The notes below the pieces were generated by a model. That model had not been told where the DNA came from. It saw nothing but the letters and a program-made list of their open reading frames with translations, and ran no database searches. Positions 51,943 through 60,144 of a stretch of DNA of 64,000 nt are shown piece by piece (position 1 is the first letter of the stretch; the number at the start of each line of letters is the position of its first letter). Position numbers and translations under genes: made by a program. Origin of the DNA: CAWUEZ02 sp963921355 (GTDB lineage Bacteria; Pseudomonadota; Alphaproteobacteria; Thalassobaculales; Thalassobaculaceae); contig OZ001190.1 of the NCBI GenBank assembly GCA_963921355.3, forward strand, positions 2,604,001 to 2,668,000, given 5' to 3'.

Positions 51943-52569
51943 ATGATCGAACTCTACACCTGGAAGACCTCGAACGGGCGCAAGGCGTCCATCATGCTCG
52001 AAGAGCTCGGGCTGCCCTACAATGTGCACCCGATCCCGATCGGCCAGGACGTGCAGTTCACGCCAGAATACATCGCGGTCAACCCGAACTCGAAGATCCC
52101 GGCGATCATCGATACCGACGGCCCGGACGGCAAGCCGTACACGGTGATCGAGTCCGGCGCGATCCTCATGTACCTCGCTGAGAAGACGGGCAAGCTGATG
52201 CCGGCGGATACCGCCGGCCGCTACGAGGTCATCCAGTGGCTGATGTGGCAGATGGGCGGCATCGGGCCGATCTTCGGCCAGGTTCACCATTTCGAGCGCG
52301 CCGCCAAGGTCGATGTTCCCTACGGCAAGGAGCGCTACGGCAAGGAGTGCCGGCGGCTCTACGGGGTGCTCAACGCCCGGCTCGAAGGCGTCGACTATGT
52401 CGCGAATAACGAATACTCGATCGCCGACATCGCCATCCTGCCCTGGGTGGCGCGCTTCGAGTGGCAGAAGGTCGACCTCAACGACTATCCCAACGTCAAA
52501 CGCTGGTTCGACGCCCTCATGGCCCGGCCGGCGGTGCAGCGCGGCATGGAGATCCCGGCCGACGCGTAG
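51943..52569 (+). CDS. Glutathione S-transferase, YfcG/YghU (Nu) type
   Basis: A 208-residue GST. The N-domain reads IELYTWKTSNGRKASIMLEE, where TSNGRK is the Nu-class active-site signature associated with disulfide-bond reductase activity, then PNSKIPAIIDTDG with the cis-proline and VIESGAILMYLAEKTG. The C-domain has NNEYSIADIAILPWVARFEW. It acts in cytoplasmic thiol/disulfide chemistry with glutathione. The ATG at 51943 has GGGGAG upstream. An array of direct repeats precedes it. Confidence 0.88.
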   Translation: MIELYTWKTSNGRKASIMLEELGLPYNVHPIPIGQDVQFTPEYIAVNPNSKIPAIIDTDGPDGKPYTVIESGAILMYLAEKTGKLMPADTAGRYEVIQWLMWQMGGIGPIFGQVHHFERAAKVDVPYGKERYGKECRRLYGVLNARLEGVDYVANNEYSIADIAILPWVARFEWQKVDLNDYPNVKRWFDALMARPAVQRGMEIPADA

Positions 52570-52602
52570 GGTGGCTTCGGCGACCCTCGGGGGTCGTCGG
52601 CG

Positions 52603-53010
52603 CTACGGATGCAGCTTGAGGCCTTTCAGGGCCTTGTCGACGTCTCGGCGGTCGCCGCGGGTAGCGAGCCCAACCAGGTTCAGCGCGTCGCCTGGCAGGG
52701 CGGCGACGACCGCACGGTTGTCGACGTCGTTGCCGGTCCTGAACATGCCTTGCGAATAGACGGCGAGCGGCAACCCCCGGTCGGCGGCCCGGCGATGGGC
52801 CTTGACCAGGCCGGCGGTGTCCGCGGCCAGGATCAGCACCGGTTGGCCCAGAATGGCGAGGTACTGACCTCCGTCGGCGTCCCGGTAGGGGGCGCCGATC
52901 ACGTCCGGCGCGTGGGCGGCGATGCCGCTGGCCAGAAAAGCGACGACGTTGAGCTTCTGCCAGACCTCGAGGTCCTGGCACACCACGATTGAAATCTTGG
53001 TTGCGTGCAT
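52603..53010 (-). CDS. DUF2000-family protein
   Basis: A 135-residue protein matching DUF2000: VVCQDLEVWQKLNVVAFLASG at the start, DADGGQYLAILGQPVLIL in the middle and LPLAVYSQGMFRTGNDVDNR later. Function unknown; the fold resembles peptidyl-tRNA hydrolase II. The ATG at 53010 begins the conserved part directly; an in-frame extension upstream is not conserved-looking. It lies 77 bases downstream of the AraC-type gene on the same strand. Confidence 0.75.
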   Translation of the reverse strand: MHATKISIVVCQDLEVWQKLNVVAFLASGIAAHAPDVIGAPYRDADGGQYLAILGQPVLILAADTAGLVKAHRRAADRGLPLAVYSQGMFRTGNDVDNRAVVAALPGDALNLVGLATRGDRRDVDKALKGLKLHP

Positions 53011-53087
53011 GTCCGCGCGTCCATGGTTGCTGGATCGCCTTACCGTCCCGAATTCCCGCGACGGGGTCTTGGACAATTGTGCGCGGC

Positions 53088-53945
53088 TCAGGCGGTGGCG
53101 CGGACGCGCTGAAACGTGCGGGGCGTGAGGCCATAGGCGCTCTTGAACCGCCGGTTCAGGTGGCTCTGGTCAACGAAGCCGACGGCGACCTCTGCCGGGC
53201 GCTCACCGTCGGTCAGGAGTTCGCGCGCGCGCTCCAGCCGGACCATGGTGAGATAGCGGTGCGGCGACACGCCGAGCGTCTCATGAAACACCCGATGGAT
53301 GGCGAAGCGACTGCGACCGGTCTCGCGCACCAGGTCCGTGAGCCGGATGTCGCTTGCGTAGTTCTCGCGCAGGATCTCCCGTATCCGATCGACAAGCCGG
53401 GCGTCCCCCGTGAACCGGTCCGCCGTCGGTGGCCGTCCGCTGCTGTGGCGCCCCGTCAGCCCCGACAGCGCGAGATCCAGCAGACATTCCGCCCGCAGGC
53501 TTTCCCGCGGCGCTGGGGACCCCGGGGTCCGCTCTTCGAGCGCGGTGAACAGGGCCGCGAACACCCGGGCGAGATCCGGGTCGCGTTGCAGGGTCTCCCG
53601 GAACAGCGGCCGGCCGTCACCGTGTCCGGCGCCGCGCAGAACGGTCTCCATCGTGGCGGCATCCGGGTAGAGCATCCAATAGGCGAACCCGTCGGCGTCG
53701 CCAGCCTCACCGTCATGCAGGTCCTCGGCATTGAGCAGGATCAGTGTGCCGGGTGTGCTGGTGTGACGGGCGCCGCGGTTGCTGAAGCACTGGCGGCCCT
53801 CGATCGTCAGGCCGAGTGCGTAGGTCGCGTGGGTGTGCCGGTCAAAGGCGTGGCCCCCGAACCGGGCCCGCAGGAAATCGAGGCCGAGCGCGTCATCACG
53901 CCGGTAGAGCAGATAGTCGGTCCTTGAGGTCGCTATTCCGGTCAT
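53088..53945 (-). CDS. AraC-family transcriptional regulator
   Basis: A 285-residue regulator. N-terminal cupin-like effector domain (RHTHATYALGLTIEGRQCF, LILLNAEDLHDGEAGD) and a C-terminal double helix-turn-helix with IRLTDLVRETGRSRFAIHRVF and the conserved HRYLTMVRLERARELL, then VAVGFVDQSHLNRRFKSAYG. The effector is unknown. The ATG at 53945 lies two bases behind the stop of a 40-residue gene, so translation is coupled. Confidence 0.88.
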   Translation of the reverse strand: MTGIATSRTDYLLYRRDDALGLDFLRARFGGHAFDRHTHATYALGLTIEGRQCFSNRGARHTSTPGTLILLNAEDLHDGEAGDADGFAYWMLYPDAATMETVLRGAGHGDGRPLFRETLQRDPDLARVFAALFTALEERTPGSPAPRESLRAECLLDLALSGLTGRHSSGRPPTADRFTGDARLVDRIREILRENYASDIRLTDLVRETGRSRFAIHRVFHETLGVSPHRYLTMVRLERARELLTDGERPAEVAVGFVDQSHLNRRFKSAYGLTPRTFQRVRATA

Positions 53946-53946
53946 C

Positions 53947-54069
53947 CTACGCCCGATCCGTCGGCGCCTCACCGCTGCCGAGAGTCTTCGCCAGCATGTC
54001 CTGCATGCCCGCACCCGGCATCATCTGCTTCATCATCGATTCCATGGATTTTTGAAAGCTGTCGCCCAT
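53947..54069 (-). CDS. Small methionine-rich protein, 40 residues
   Basis: ATG at 54069 has GGGAGGAG four bases upstream, one of the strongest sites in the window. The product is MGDSFQKSMESMMKQMMPGA followed by GMQDMLAKTLGSGEAPTDRA, with eight methionines in 40 residues in an amphipathic helix. The TAG stop is two bases before the ATG of the AraC-type regulator. I do not recognise the family. Met-rich short helices can bind metal or membranes; neither is shown. Confidence 0.6.
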   Translation of the reverse strand: MGDSFQKSMESMMKQMMPGAGMQDMLAKTLGSGEAPTDRA

Positions 54070-54194
54070 GGCGCTCCTCCCATGATCGCGGGCGGTCATG
54101 GTACGCCCTCGCTCGATGGCCGTCTCCGGGCGAGATCATCGCGCCGCGGGTGCCTGCGGATGCGCTTCGGCGCGTGATCGTGTATCAGGGGCCG

Positions 54195-56045
54195 ATGGCT
54201 GAACCGACGCCCGAGAAGACCCGGATCCCGTTGAGCGACGAGCGCTCCTTCCCGCTGTTGAAGCGGCTGTGGGGGACATTCGTGCGGCCGCATGCCGCCT
54301 GGCTGGCGCTGGCGGGCGTGGCGATGGCCGTGGTTGCCGCCATGACCGCGCTGACCGCCTGGCTGATGGACCCGGTGGTCAACGAGGTGTTTGTCGAGCG
54401 CAATGAGGCCACGCTCTGGCTGATCGGCGGGGCAGTGGTCGCGACCTTCGCCCTGAAATCCGGTGCTGCCTACGTCCAGGACGCCCTGGTGGCCCGGGTC
54501 GGCCAGCGGATCGTCGCCGACATCCAGAACCGGCTGTTCGGTCATCTGCTCGACCAGGATGTGGCCCTGTTCCAGAGTCGGGCCACCGGCAGCCTGATCT
54601 CCCATTTCACGTTCGACGTCCAGGCGCTGCGCCAAGCGGTGTCGAGTGCGGTGGTGGGCATCGGACGGGACGGGTTGTCGGTGATCCTGCTGGTCGGCGT
54701 GATGGTCTACCAGGACTGGCTGCTGTCGATCATCGCGCTGGTGGTCGCACCCCTGACCGTGCTGCCGATCCAGCGCCTCGGCCGTCGCATGCGGCGGGTC
54801 TCCGGTGATGCCCAGGGGCGGATGGGCAAGTTGACGACCCTGTTGGGTCAGGCTTTTCAGGGCATCCGGGTGATCAAGGCCTATGCCATGGAGCCCGCCG
54901 AGCGGGCCCGGGTCGGGGCGCTGGTGGAGGAGATCTTCCGCCTGACCTACCGCCAGGGGCGGGTGCGGGCGGCCGTTCAGCCGGTCATCGACGCGTTCGG
55001 TGGTCTGGCGGTCGCGGCGGTGATCGTCTACGGCGGTTATCGGGTGATCGAGGGCGCGACCACGCCCGGCGCGTTCTTCTCGTTTATCACCGCCGTGCTC
55101 ATGGCCTATCAGCCGCTGCGCAGCCTCGGCAAGATCAGCGCCACCGTTCAGGAAGGGGTGGCCGCCGCCGAACGTCTGTTCACGCTGCTGGACCGCCAGT
55201 CCGCGATTGTCGAGCCGAGCGATCCGGTGACTCTGGAACGGCAGCCGGCGGAGATCGCCTTTGCCGACGTCCGGTTCTCCTACACCGACGGGACCGAGGC
55301 CCTGGCCGGCATATCGTTCACCGCGCCGGCGGGCAAGGTGACGGCCCTGGTCGGCCCGTCCGGGGCCGGAAAGAGCACCGTGCTCAACCTGATTCCGCGG
55401 TTCTTCGACGTTGATGCAGGGCGGGTGACGATCGGGCGGGCGGATGTGCGAACGGTCTCGACCGCCAGCCTGCGGGACGCCATCGCCCTGGTCAGTCAGG
55501 AAGTCGTGCTGTTCGACGACACCGTGGCCGAGAACATCCGATACGCCCGGCCGTCAGCCAGTGACGACGATGTCCGCAAGGCGGCCGAGGCGGCGGCGGC
55601 GCACGGGTTCATCACCGACCTGCCGCAGGGCTACGAGACCCGGGTCGGTGAGCACGGGGCCAAGCTCTCCGGCGGTCAGCGCCAGCGCATCGCCATCGCC
55701 CGGGCGATCCTCAAGGATGCCCCGATCCTGTTGCTGGACGAGGCGACAAGCGCCCTTGATACCGAATCAGAGCGTCAGATCCAGGCCGCCCTGGCCCGAC
55801 TGATGGCCGGGCGGACCACCATCGTCATCGCCCACCGGTTGTCGACCGTGCAGGGGGCCGATTGCATTCACGCCTTCGACCGGGGTCGGGTCGTTGAAAG
55901 CGGCGACCACCGCAAACTGATCGCTCAGGACGGCCTCTACGCGCGGCTGCACGCGCTGCAGTTCCGCGAGCCGGACCCTTCGACACCCCTGAATTCAATT
56001 CAGGGTGCTCAGGATGAGGTCAGAAAGAAAGCCAGCGTGGAGTAA
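54195..56045 (+). CDS. msbA: MsbA-like ABC exporter
   Basis: Fused permease-ATPase, 616 residues, inner membrane. Six membrane segments begin with WLALAGVAMAVVAAMTALTAW; the NBD has Walker A GPSGAGKST, signature LSGGQRQRIAIARAIL, Walker B ILLLDEATSALD and VIAHRLSTV. Close to MsbA (lipid A-core flippase), and it lies beside an LpxL-like acyltransferase gene, which supports lipid A work. ATG at 54195 with AGGGG. Oddity: the last 23 or so residues (PSTPLNSIQGAQDEVRKKAS) are encoded by a palindromic repeat that starts at 55976. Confidence 0.88.
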   Translation: MAEPTPEKTRIPLSDERSFPLLKRLWGTFVRPHAAWLALAGVAMAVVAAMTALTAWLMDPVVNEVFVERNEATLWLIGGAVVATFALKSGAAYVQDALVARVGQRIVADIQNRLFGHLLDQDVALFQSRATGSLISHFTFDVQALRQAVSSAVVGIGRDGLSVILLVGVMVYQDWLLSIIALVVAPLTVLPIQRLGRRMRRVSGDAQGRMGKLTTLLGQAFQGIRVIKAYAMEPAERARVGALVEEIFRLTYRQGRVRAAVQPVIDAFGGLAVAAVIVYGGYRVIEGATTPGAFFSFITAVLMAYQPLRSLGKISATVQEGVAAAERLFTLLDRQSAIVEPSDPVTLERQPAEIAFADVRFSYTDGTEALAGISFTAPAGKVTALVGPSGAGKSTVLNLIPRFFDVDAGRVTIGRADVRTVSTASLRDAIALVSQEVVLFDDTVAENIRYARPSASDDDVRKAAEAAAAHGFITDLPQGYETRVGEHGAKLSGGQRQRIAIARAILKDAPILLLDEATSALDTESERQIQAALARLMAGRTTIVIAHRLSTVQGADCIHAFDRGRVVESGDHRKLIAQDGLYARLHALQFREPDPSTPLNSIQGAQDEVRKKASVE

Positions 56046-56110
56046 AAGGACCTCGCCCTGAGCACCCCGCCCCGGATTGACTCCGGGGTTGATCCGGGGG
56101 TGTCGAAGGG
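55976..56110. repeat. Compound palindromic repeat, copy B, overlapping a coding end
   Basis: Outer arms CCCTTCGACACCCC (55976-55989) and GGGGTGTCGAAGGG (56097-56110). Inner arms TGCTCAGGATGAGGT and ACCTCGCCCTGAGCA. Small palindrome CCTGAATTCAATTCAGG. It follows the same plan as copy A at 35633-35754. The left part is inside the MsbA-like reading frame; the right end stops two bases before the end of the acyltransferase gene. Confidence 0.85.
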
Positions 56111-56112
56111 CG

Positions 56113-57000
56113 CTACTCCTTCGGCCAGCGCCGGTGCACCCAGAGCCATTGCTCGGGGCGCTCGCGGATCCAGCTTTCCAGCAGATCGTTTACCCGCTGG
56201 ACCGCGTCGGCCACGTCATCGTTGGCGTTGTCGGTTTTTGCCACCGGGATTGGCGCGCCGGCGGTGACCCGGAACCGCACGCCGTCATCCAGCCGTTCGA
56301 TCCGGACCGGCACGACCGGGCAGCCGAAGCGACGGGCGAGCTGGGCAAAGGCGGGTGCGGTCATCGCCTTGCGCCCGAAGAACCGCGCCTCGATGCCGTC
56401 ATTCATCTTCTGGTCGACCAGCATGCCGAGCGCCCGCCCGTCATTCAGACTGGCGAGTGCGGCGCGCCCACCGGCGCTGCCTTTCGGGATCAGGCGCGAG
56501 TCGGGGTGCAGGCGACGGTTCTCGAACAGCGGCGCGATCCACGGGTTGTCGGGAGCGCGGTAGACGACGTCCAGCACAATCCCGAGATGGGTGGCGGCGA
56601 GTGGGATCATTTCCCAGTTCGCCTGGTGGGCGGAGACGAAGATCGTCGGTCCCTCGGCGGCGATGGCGTCATCAATGATGTCGCGACCCACGATCTCCAC
56701 GCGCTGGTCGACATCGCGCAGCAGGGAGCGCAGATGCGGGAACTCGCCGGCCGTGCGCCCGAGGTTGCGCCACATGCCGGCCAGTACGCGATCGATCGCC
56801 GCCGGATCTTTTTCCGGGAACGCGGCCTCGAGGTTGCGGCGCGCCACCGCGTGCACCCGCAGCCACGGACCCAGGGTGGAGAACACCGAAGCTCCGAACC
56901 GGGAGGCGGCGTCGACCGGGAGCAGCCGCAGCAGGCCGTAGGCGACGAGCGCGCCGGCGGCCTCGAGCGGGTGCAGCAGGCGTTTCAGGAGGCGGGGCAT
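56113..57000 (-). CDS. lpxL: LpxL/HtrB-family lipid A acyltransferase
   Basis: Membrane-anchored lysophospholipid-type acyltransferase, 295 residues. The catalytic H-x4-D/E motif is FVSAHQANWEMIPLA, followed by VVYRAPDNPWIAPLFENRR and a later MLVDQKMNDGIEARFFGR. This is the pattern of late acyltransferases that add a secondary chain to lipid A. An N-terminal hydrophobic stretch (LEAAGALVAYGLLRLLPV) anchors it. Start ATG at 57000. It converges with the MsbA-like gene, which would flip the finished lipid. Confidence 0.88.
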   Translation of the reverse strand: MPRLLKRLLHPLEAAGALVAYGLLRLLPVDAASRFGASVFSTLGPWLRVHAVARRNLEAAFPEKDPAAIDRVLAGMWRNLGRTAGEFPHLRSLLRDVDQRVEIVGRDIIDDAIAAEGPTIFVSAHQANWEMIPLAATHLGIVLDVVYRAPDNPWIAPLFENRRLHPDSRLIPKGSAGGRAALASLNDGRALGMLVDQKMNDGIEARFFGRKAMTAPAFAQLARRFGCPVVPVRIERLDDGVRFRVTAGAPIPVAKTDNANDDVADAVQRVNDLLESWIRERPEQWLWVHRRWPKE

Positions 57001-57065
57001 GCGCTGATATCGGCCAGCACCGCCCCGCTTGTCCAGCGCGCCGTTGTCGAGTGAGGATCCGGACG

Positions 57066-58295
57066 TCAGGCGGATGCCGGCGACAACCGGGCCAGCGGCT
57101 TCTCGTTGATCGGCATGTGGATGATCGCCGCCAGCACGCCCAGCGCGACGCCCGCCCACCAGACCCCGTCATAGGATCCGACCGTGTCGTAGAGATAGCC
57201 GCCGAGCCAGATCCCGGAGAACGAGCCGAGCTGGTGGCTCAGGAACACGATGCCGAACAGGGTAGCCATGTACCTCAACCCGAAGACCTGGGCGACGATG
57301 CCGGTCGTCAGCGGCACGGTCGACAGCCAGAGCAGCCCCATGGTGCCGGCGAACAGGTAGATCGTCAGGTCGGTCTTCGGTGCCAGCAGCAGGGCGGCGA
57401 TCGCGATCGCCCGCGCGAAGTAGATCGTGCTGAGGCTGACCTTCTTGCTCCAGCGCTGGCCGGCGATGCCAGCCCCGAACGAGCCGATGATGTTGAACAG
57501 GCCGATCAGCGCCAGCGACCAGGCGCCGACACTCGGATCGAGGCCGAGATCACTGACATAGGAAGGGAAGTGCACGGTGATGAAGGCGACATGGAAGCCG
57601 CACACGAAGAACCCGATGGTCAGCAAGACATAGCCGCGATGGGCGCCGGCCTCGGCCAGGGCCTGGCGCAGGGTCTGGTCGCTGACCGGCTCGCCCTTGC
57701 CCGTGGTGCCGCTCGGCAGGACCAGGGCCAGAGGAATGATCACCAGGGCGGAGAAAGCGAGGATGACCAGCGCGCTCTCCCAGCCATAGGCGCCGATGAA
57801 ACCCTGGGCGACGGGCGAGAACACCACCTGTCCGAACGAGCCTGCGGCGGTCCCGAGCCCGAGCGCGAGCGAGCGCCGTTCCGGACCGACGACCCGGGCC
57901 ATCGCCGCCATCGCCAGTGAGAAGGCGGTGAAGGCGACCCCGACGCCGGTCAGGACGCCGCCGAACACGTGCAGGGCCATCGGGCTGTCGGCCCCGGCCA
58001 TGCCCCAGACGCCGACCATGTAGACGATGGCGCCGCCGGCCAGCACCTTCGACGGGCCGAACCGGTCGGCGATGGCGCCGGCGATCGGCACGCCGATACC
58101 CCAGAGCAGGTTCTGGATTGCCATCGCGAGGCCGAAGGTCTCACGGTCCCAGCCGCGGTCCAGGGTCATCGGCTCGAGGAACAGGCCCATGACCGAGCGG
58201 ATGCCGAACCCGACCATGGCGATCAGGCAGCCGGCGATGATGACCATCAGGGGGGTCCGCCAACTGGGACTGGGGGCGGCGGCGGTGCTGGACAT
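57066..58295 (-). CDS. MFS transporter, oxalate/formate antiporter-like group
   Basis: Major facilitator, 409 residues, twelve membrane segments. TPLMVIIAGCLIAMVGFGIR and FGLAMAIQNLLWGIGVPIAGAIADRFGP give the first segments and motif A region; STVPLTTGIVAQVFGLRYM and FLSHQLGSFSGIWLGG resemble the OFA/monocarboxylate subgroup. The substrate is unknown. It is divergent from a MarR-family gene whose operator-like palindrome lies in the shared gap, so it is probably induced by the MarR ligand, possibly its own substrate. Confidence 0.88.
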   Translation of the reverse strand: MSSTAAAPSPSWRTPLMVIIAGCLIAMVGFGIRSVMGLFLEPMTLDRGWDRETFGLAMAIQNLLWGIGVPIAGAIADRFGPSKVLAGGAIVYMVGVWGMAGADSPMALHVFGGVLTGVGVAFTAFSLAMAAMARVVGPERRSLALGLGTAAGSFGQVVFSPVAQGFIGAYGWESALVILAFSALVIIPLALVLPSGTTGKGEPVSDQTLRQALAEAGAHRGYVLLTIGFFVCGFHVAFITVHFPSYVSDLGLDPSVGAWSLALIGLFNIIGSFGAGIAGQRWSKKVSLSTIYFARAIAIAALLLAPKTDLTIYLFAGTMGLLWLSTVPLTTGIVAQVFGLRYMATLFGIVFLSHQLGSFSGIWLGGYLYDTVGSYDGVWWAGVALGVLAAIIHMPINEKPLARLSPASA

Positions 58296-58359
58296 GGGGG
58301 CGCTCCGATCGGCTGTCCGGGATGGAACCTTGGCAGGATGACAAAGGATCTGCTAGATT

Positions 58360-58386
58360 AGTGCATATACACTCGTGTAGCTGCAC
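58360..58386. promoter_or_regulatory. MarR-type operator in the MFS/MarR gap
   Basis: AGTGCATATACACT (58360-58373) is a near-perfect palindrome (12 of 14 positions), overlapping a longer GTGCA-N16-TGCAC pair (58361-58386). It ends five bases before the MarR start codon and so would block its transcription or translation start, the usual autorepressor arrangement. Confidence 0.6.
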
Positions 58387-58390
58387 GGAA

Positions 58391-58846
58391 ATGTCAATGT
58401 CGGGAAATACCGCACGAGATCAGGCGTCGGAAATGCGCTGTACCGGAGCCGCGATCCGGCGCGCGGCACGGCGCACGAGCCAGTTCTACGACGACGCCTT
58501 GAAGCCGCTCGGGCTCAAGCTGACGCAATACTCCCTGTTGTCGAACATCGATCTGCTGGACCGCCCGACGATTACCGAGCTGGCCGACCACCTCGTTATG
58601 GATCGCACAACCCTGACCCGAAACCTCACACCATTGCGGGTCAGCGGATGGGTCCATCTGGAGCCGGGTGCGGATCGCCGCAGCCGCGCTGTTGTGCTGA
58701 CCTCGCGCGGTACTGATCTGCTTGCGGCGGTCAAGCCGGTGTGGCAGCAGGCTGAGGTCGCCTTGCGGGCGAAAGCGGGTGACGCCCGCCTTCGCAAGCT
58801 CCGCCGGCTTCTGGACGAGGTTGCCTCAGTTCTCGACCCACAGTGA
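58391..58846 (+). CDS. MarR-family transcriptional regulator
   Basis: A 151-residue winged-helix regulator. RAARRTSQFYDDALKPLGL starts the dimer helix; KLTQYSLLSNIDLLDRPTITELADHLVMDRTTLTRNL is the helix-turn-helix, and DRRSRAVVLTSRGTDLL is the beta-wing with the conserved D-x-R. The start is ATG at 58391 or the second ATG two codons on. It is divergent from the MFS gene and probably represses both. Confidence 0.88.
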   Translation: MSMSGNTARDQASEMRCTGAAIRRAARRTSQFYDDALKPLGLKLTQYSLLSNIDLLDRPTITELADHLVMDRTTLTRNLTPLRVSGWVHLEPGADRRSRAVVLTSRGTDLLAAVKPVWQQAEVALRAKAGDARLRKLRRLLDEVASVLDPQ

Positions 58847-58947
58847 CCGACAGATCAGAGACAGTTGGTCTGGATGGCTTGTTTCGCTTCGGGCTGGCAC
58901 CCCATACTTCGCGCCACAGTTTCAGGATTTGCACTGGGTGAGATTCG

Positions 58948-59751
58948 ATGCGCGCACTGAAGGTGATAAAATCGCCAATCCGCCGCCTGTCGTTCAAAGG
59001 TACATCGACTCATGCGAAGAACGGTGCGCTTTTCGGCGAAGGTCTCTCGAAGATTCTGCAGAGTCTGATTCAACCCAAACTCGGGAAAGAGACCCTTTTC
59101 TGTTCCGATAATCTGATTGCATGGAACCGGAACCTGAGTTTTCTGCGCGATCCCTACTTCATTGAGCTTCTTCGCAGAGAAGACATCTCCAAGAAGGAGA
59201 AAGGGATTGTCTGGCGTACCTATCTCCTTGAGTTCCTTGCTCAGTTCGCTGCAACCCTTGACGGCGATTTCCTGGAGGTCGGCTGCTATTCCGGCCATAC
59301 GGCGTCTGTGCTCGCTGACAGGATCGACTTCGCGACCTTGGGCAAACGTTACGTTCTCTACGACCTCTTCGCCTGGAATCAGGGCGACAAGCACTATCCA
59401 CTCGGTCTGCGGGAGGCTGGAGACCTTTATGAAACTGTCCGTGCGCGGTTCGCCGATAATCCGGCGGTCACAGTCGTGAAAGGTCGAGTCCCGGACTCAT
59501 TTGCCGCGACCCTGCCCGACCGGATCGCTTTTGCGCACATCGACATGAACAATGCCGATGCAGAGGCTGCGGCCATCGAGGCGATATATCCCCGCCTGCC
59601 CCACGCGGGAATCCTTGTTTTGGACGATTACGGTTGGTGGACGTTGTCTGACCAGAAGGTCGCCGTCGATGCGGTCCTTGCTCGGTTTGGCGAGGCCGTG
59701 GCGGAGCTCCCGAAAGGGCAAGGAATTGTGATCAAGAAGGCTGCCCCGTAG
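58948..59751 (+). CDS. TylF/MycF-like class I methyltransferase
   Basis: SAM-dependent O-methyltransferase family, 267 residues. The SAM loop is FLEVGCYSGHTASVLADRI, and the metal/acid motif sequence includes FAHIDMNNADAEAAAIEAIY and GILVLDDYGWWTLSDQKVAVD, which closely follow TylF-type enzymes acting on sugars or small acceptors. The G/C content is lower and codon use less biased than in its neighbours, suggesting acquisition by transfer. No sugar or polyketide genes are near. It is the last complete host gene before the phage junction. Confidence 0.75.
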   Translation: MRALKVIKSPIRRLSFKGTSTHAKNGALFGEGLSKILQSLIQPKLGKETLFCSDNLIAWNRNLSFLRDPYFIELLRREDISKKEKGIVWRTYLLEFLAQFAATLDGDFLEVGCYSGHTASVLADRIDFATLGKRYVLYDLFAWNQGDKHYPLGLREAGDLYETVRARFADNPAVTVVKGRVPDSFAATLPDRIAFAHIDMNNADAEAAAIEAIYPRLPHAGILVLDDYGWWTLSDQKVAVDAVLARFGEAVAELPKGQGIVIKKAAP

Positions 59752-59829
59752 TCGAGGTCCGTGCGCCCGCCGCGTGCTCTTTCACCTCTGGTGAGGCGGG
59801 AGCTCGACGGGAGACTGTGCTCCGGAGCG

Positions 59830-60024
59830 TTACAGGAACACCGTCGTGATCTCGGGCACCAGCAGGATGACTGCCAGCACGAACAATTGCATGGCGATGA
59901 ACGGCAGGAAGCCGCGGAAGATGTCGGTCAGAGAGATGTGCGGTGGGGCCACCGATTTAAGGTAGAACGCCGCCGGCCCGAAGGGTGGACTGAGGAAACT
60001 CACCTGCATGTTCACGCAGAACTG
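59830..60024 (-). pseudogene. dctM: TRAP transporter large permease (DctM), 3' fragment
   Basis: Only the last 65 or so codons remain: FCVNMQVSFLSPPFGPAAFY, then LKSVAPPHISLTDIFRGFLP and a final membrane segment (FIAMQLFVLAVILLVPEI). This is the well-conserved C-terminus of DctM-type TRAP permeases of about 430 residues or more. Similarity ends just before FC at about 60022-60027; the upstream sequence is phage-like and carries an in-frame stop. The missing 5' part is not elsewhere in the window. Confidence 0.8.
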
Positions 60025-60027
60025 ATT

Positions 60028-60043
60028 GAGGCCCTACGGCCTC
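60028..60043. repeat. Perfect hairpin at the host-phage junction
   Basis: GAGGCC-CTAC-GGCCTC, a perfect 6-bp stem with a four-base loop, lies directly at the joint. About 50 bases on, GGGGACC-AATA-GGTCCCC forms another. The 118 bases before the first phage gene hold these hairpins and no gene. Confidence 0.7.
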
Positions 60044-60144
60044 GACCCCCCTCCTATCTCTGCGCTTTTGGGAAGACCGCTGTGGGGACCAATAGGTCCC
60101 CCTAGGCCCCGGTATCCCGACAATTTACCGACATCGAGGATCTC

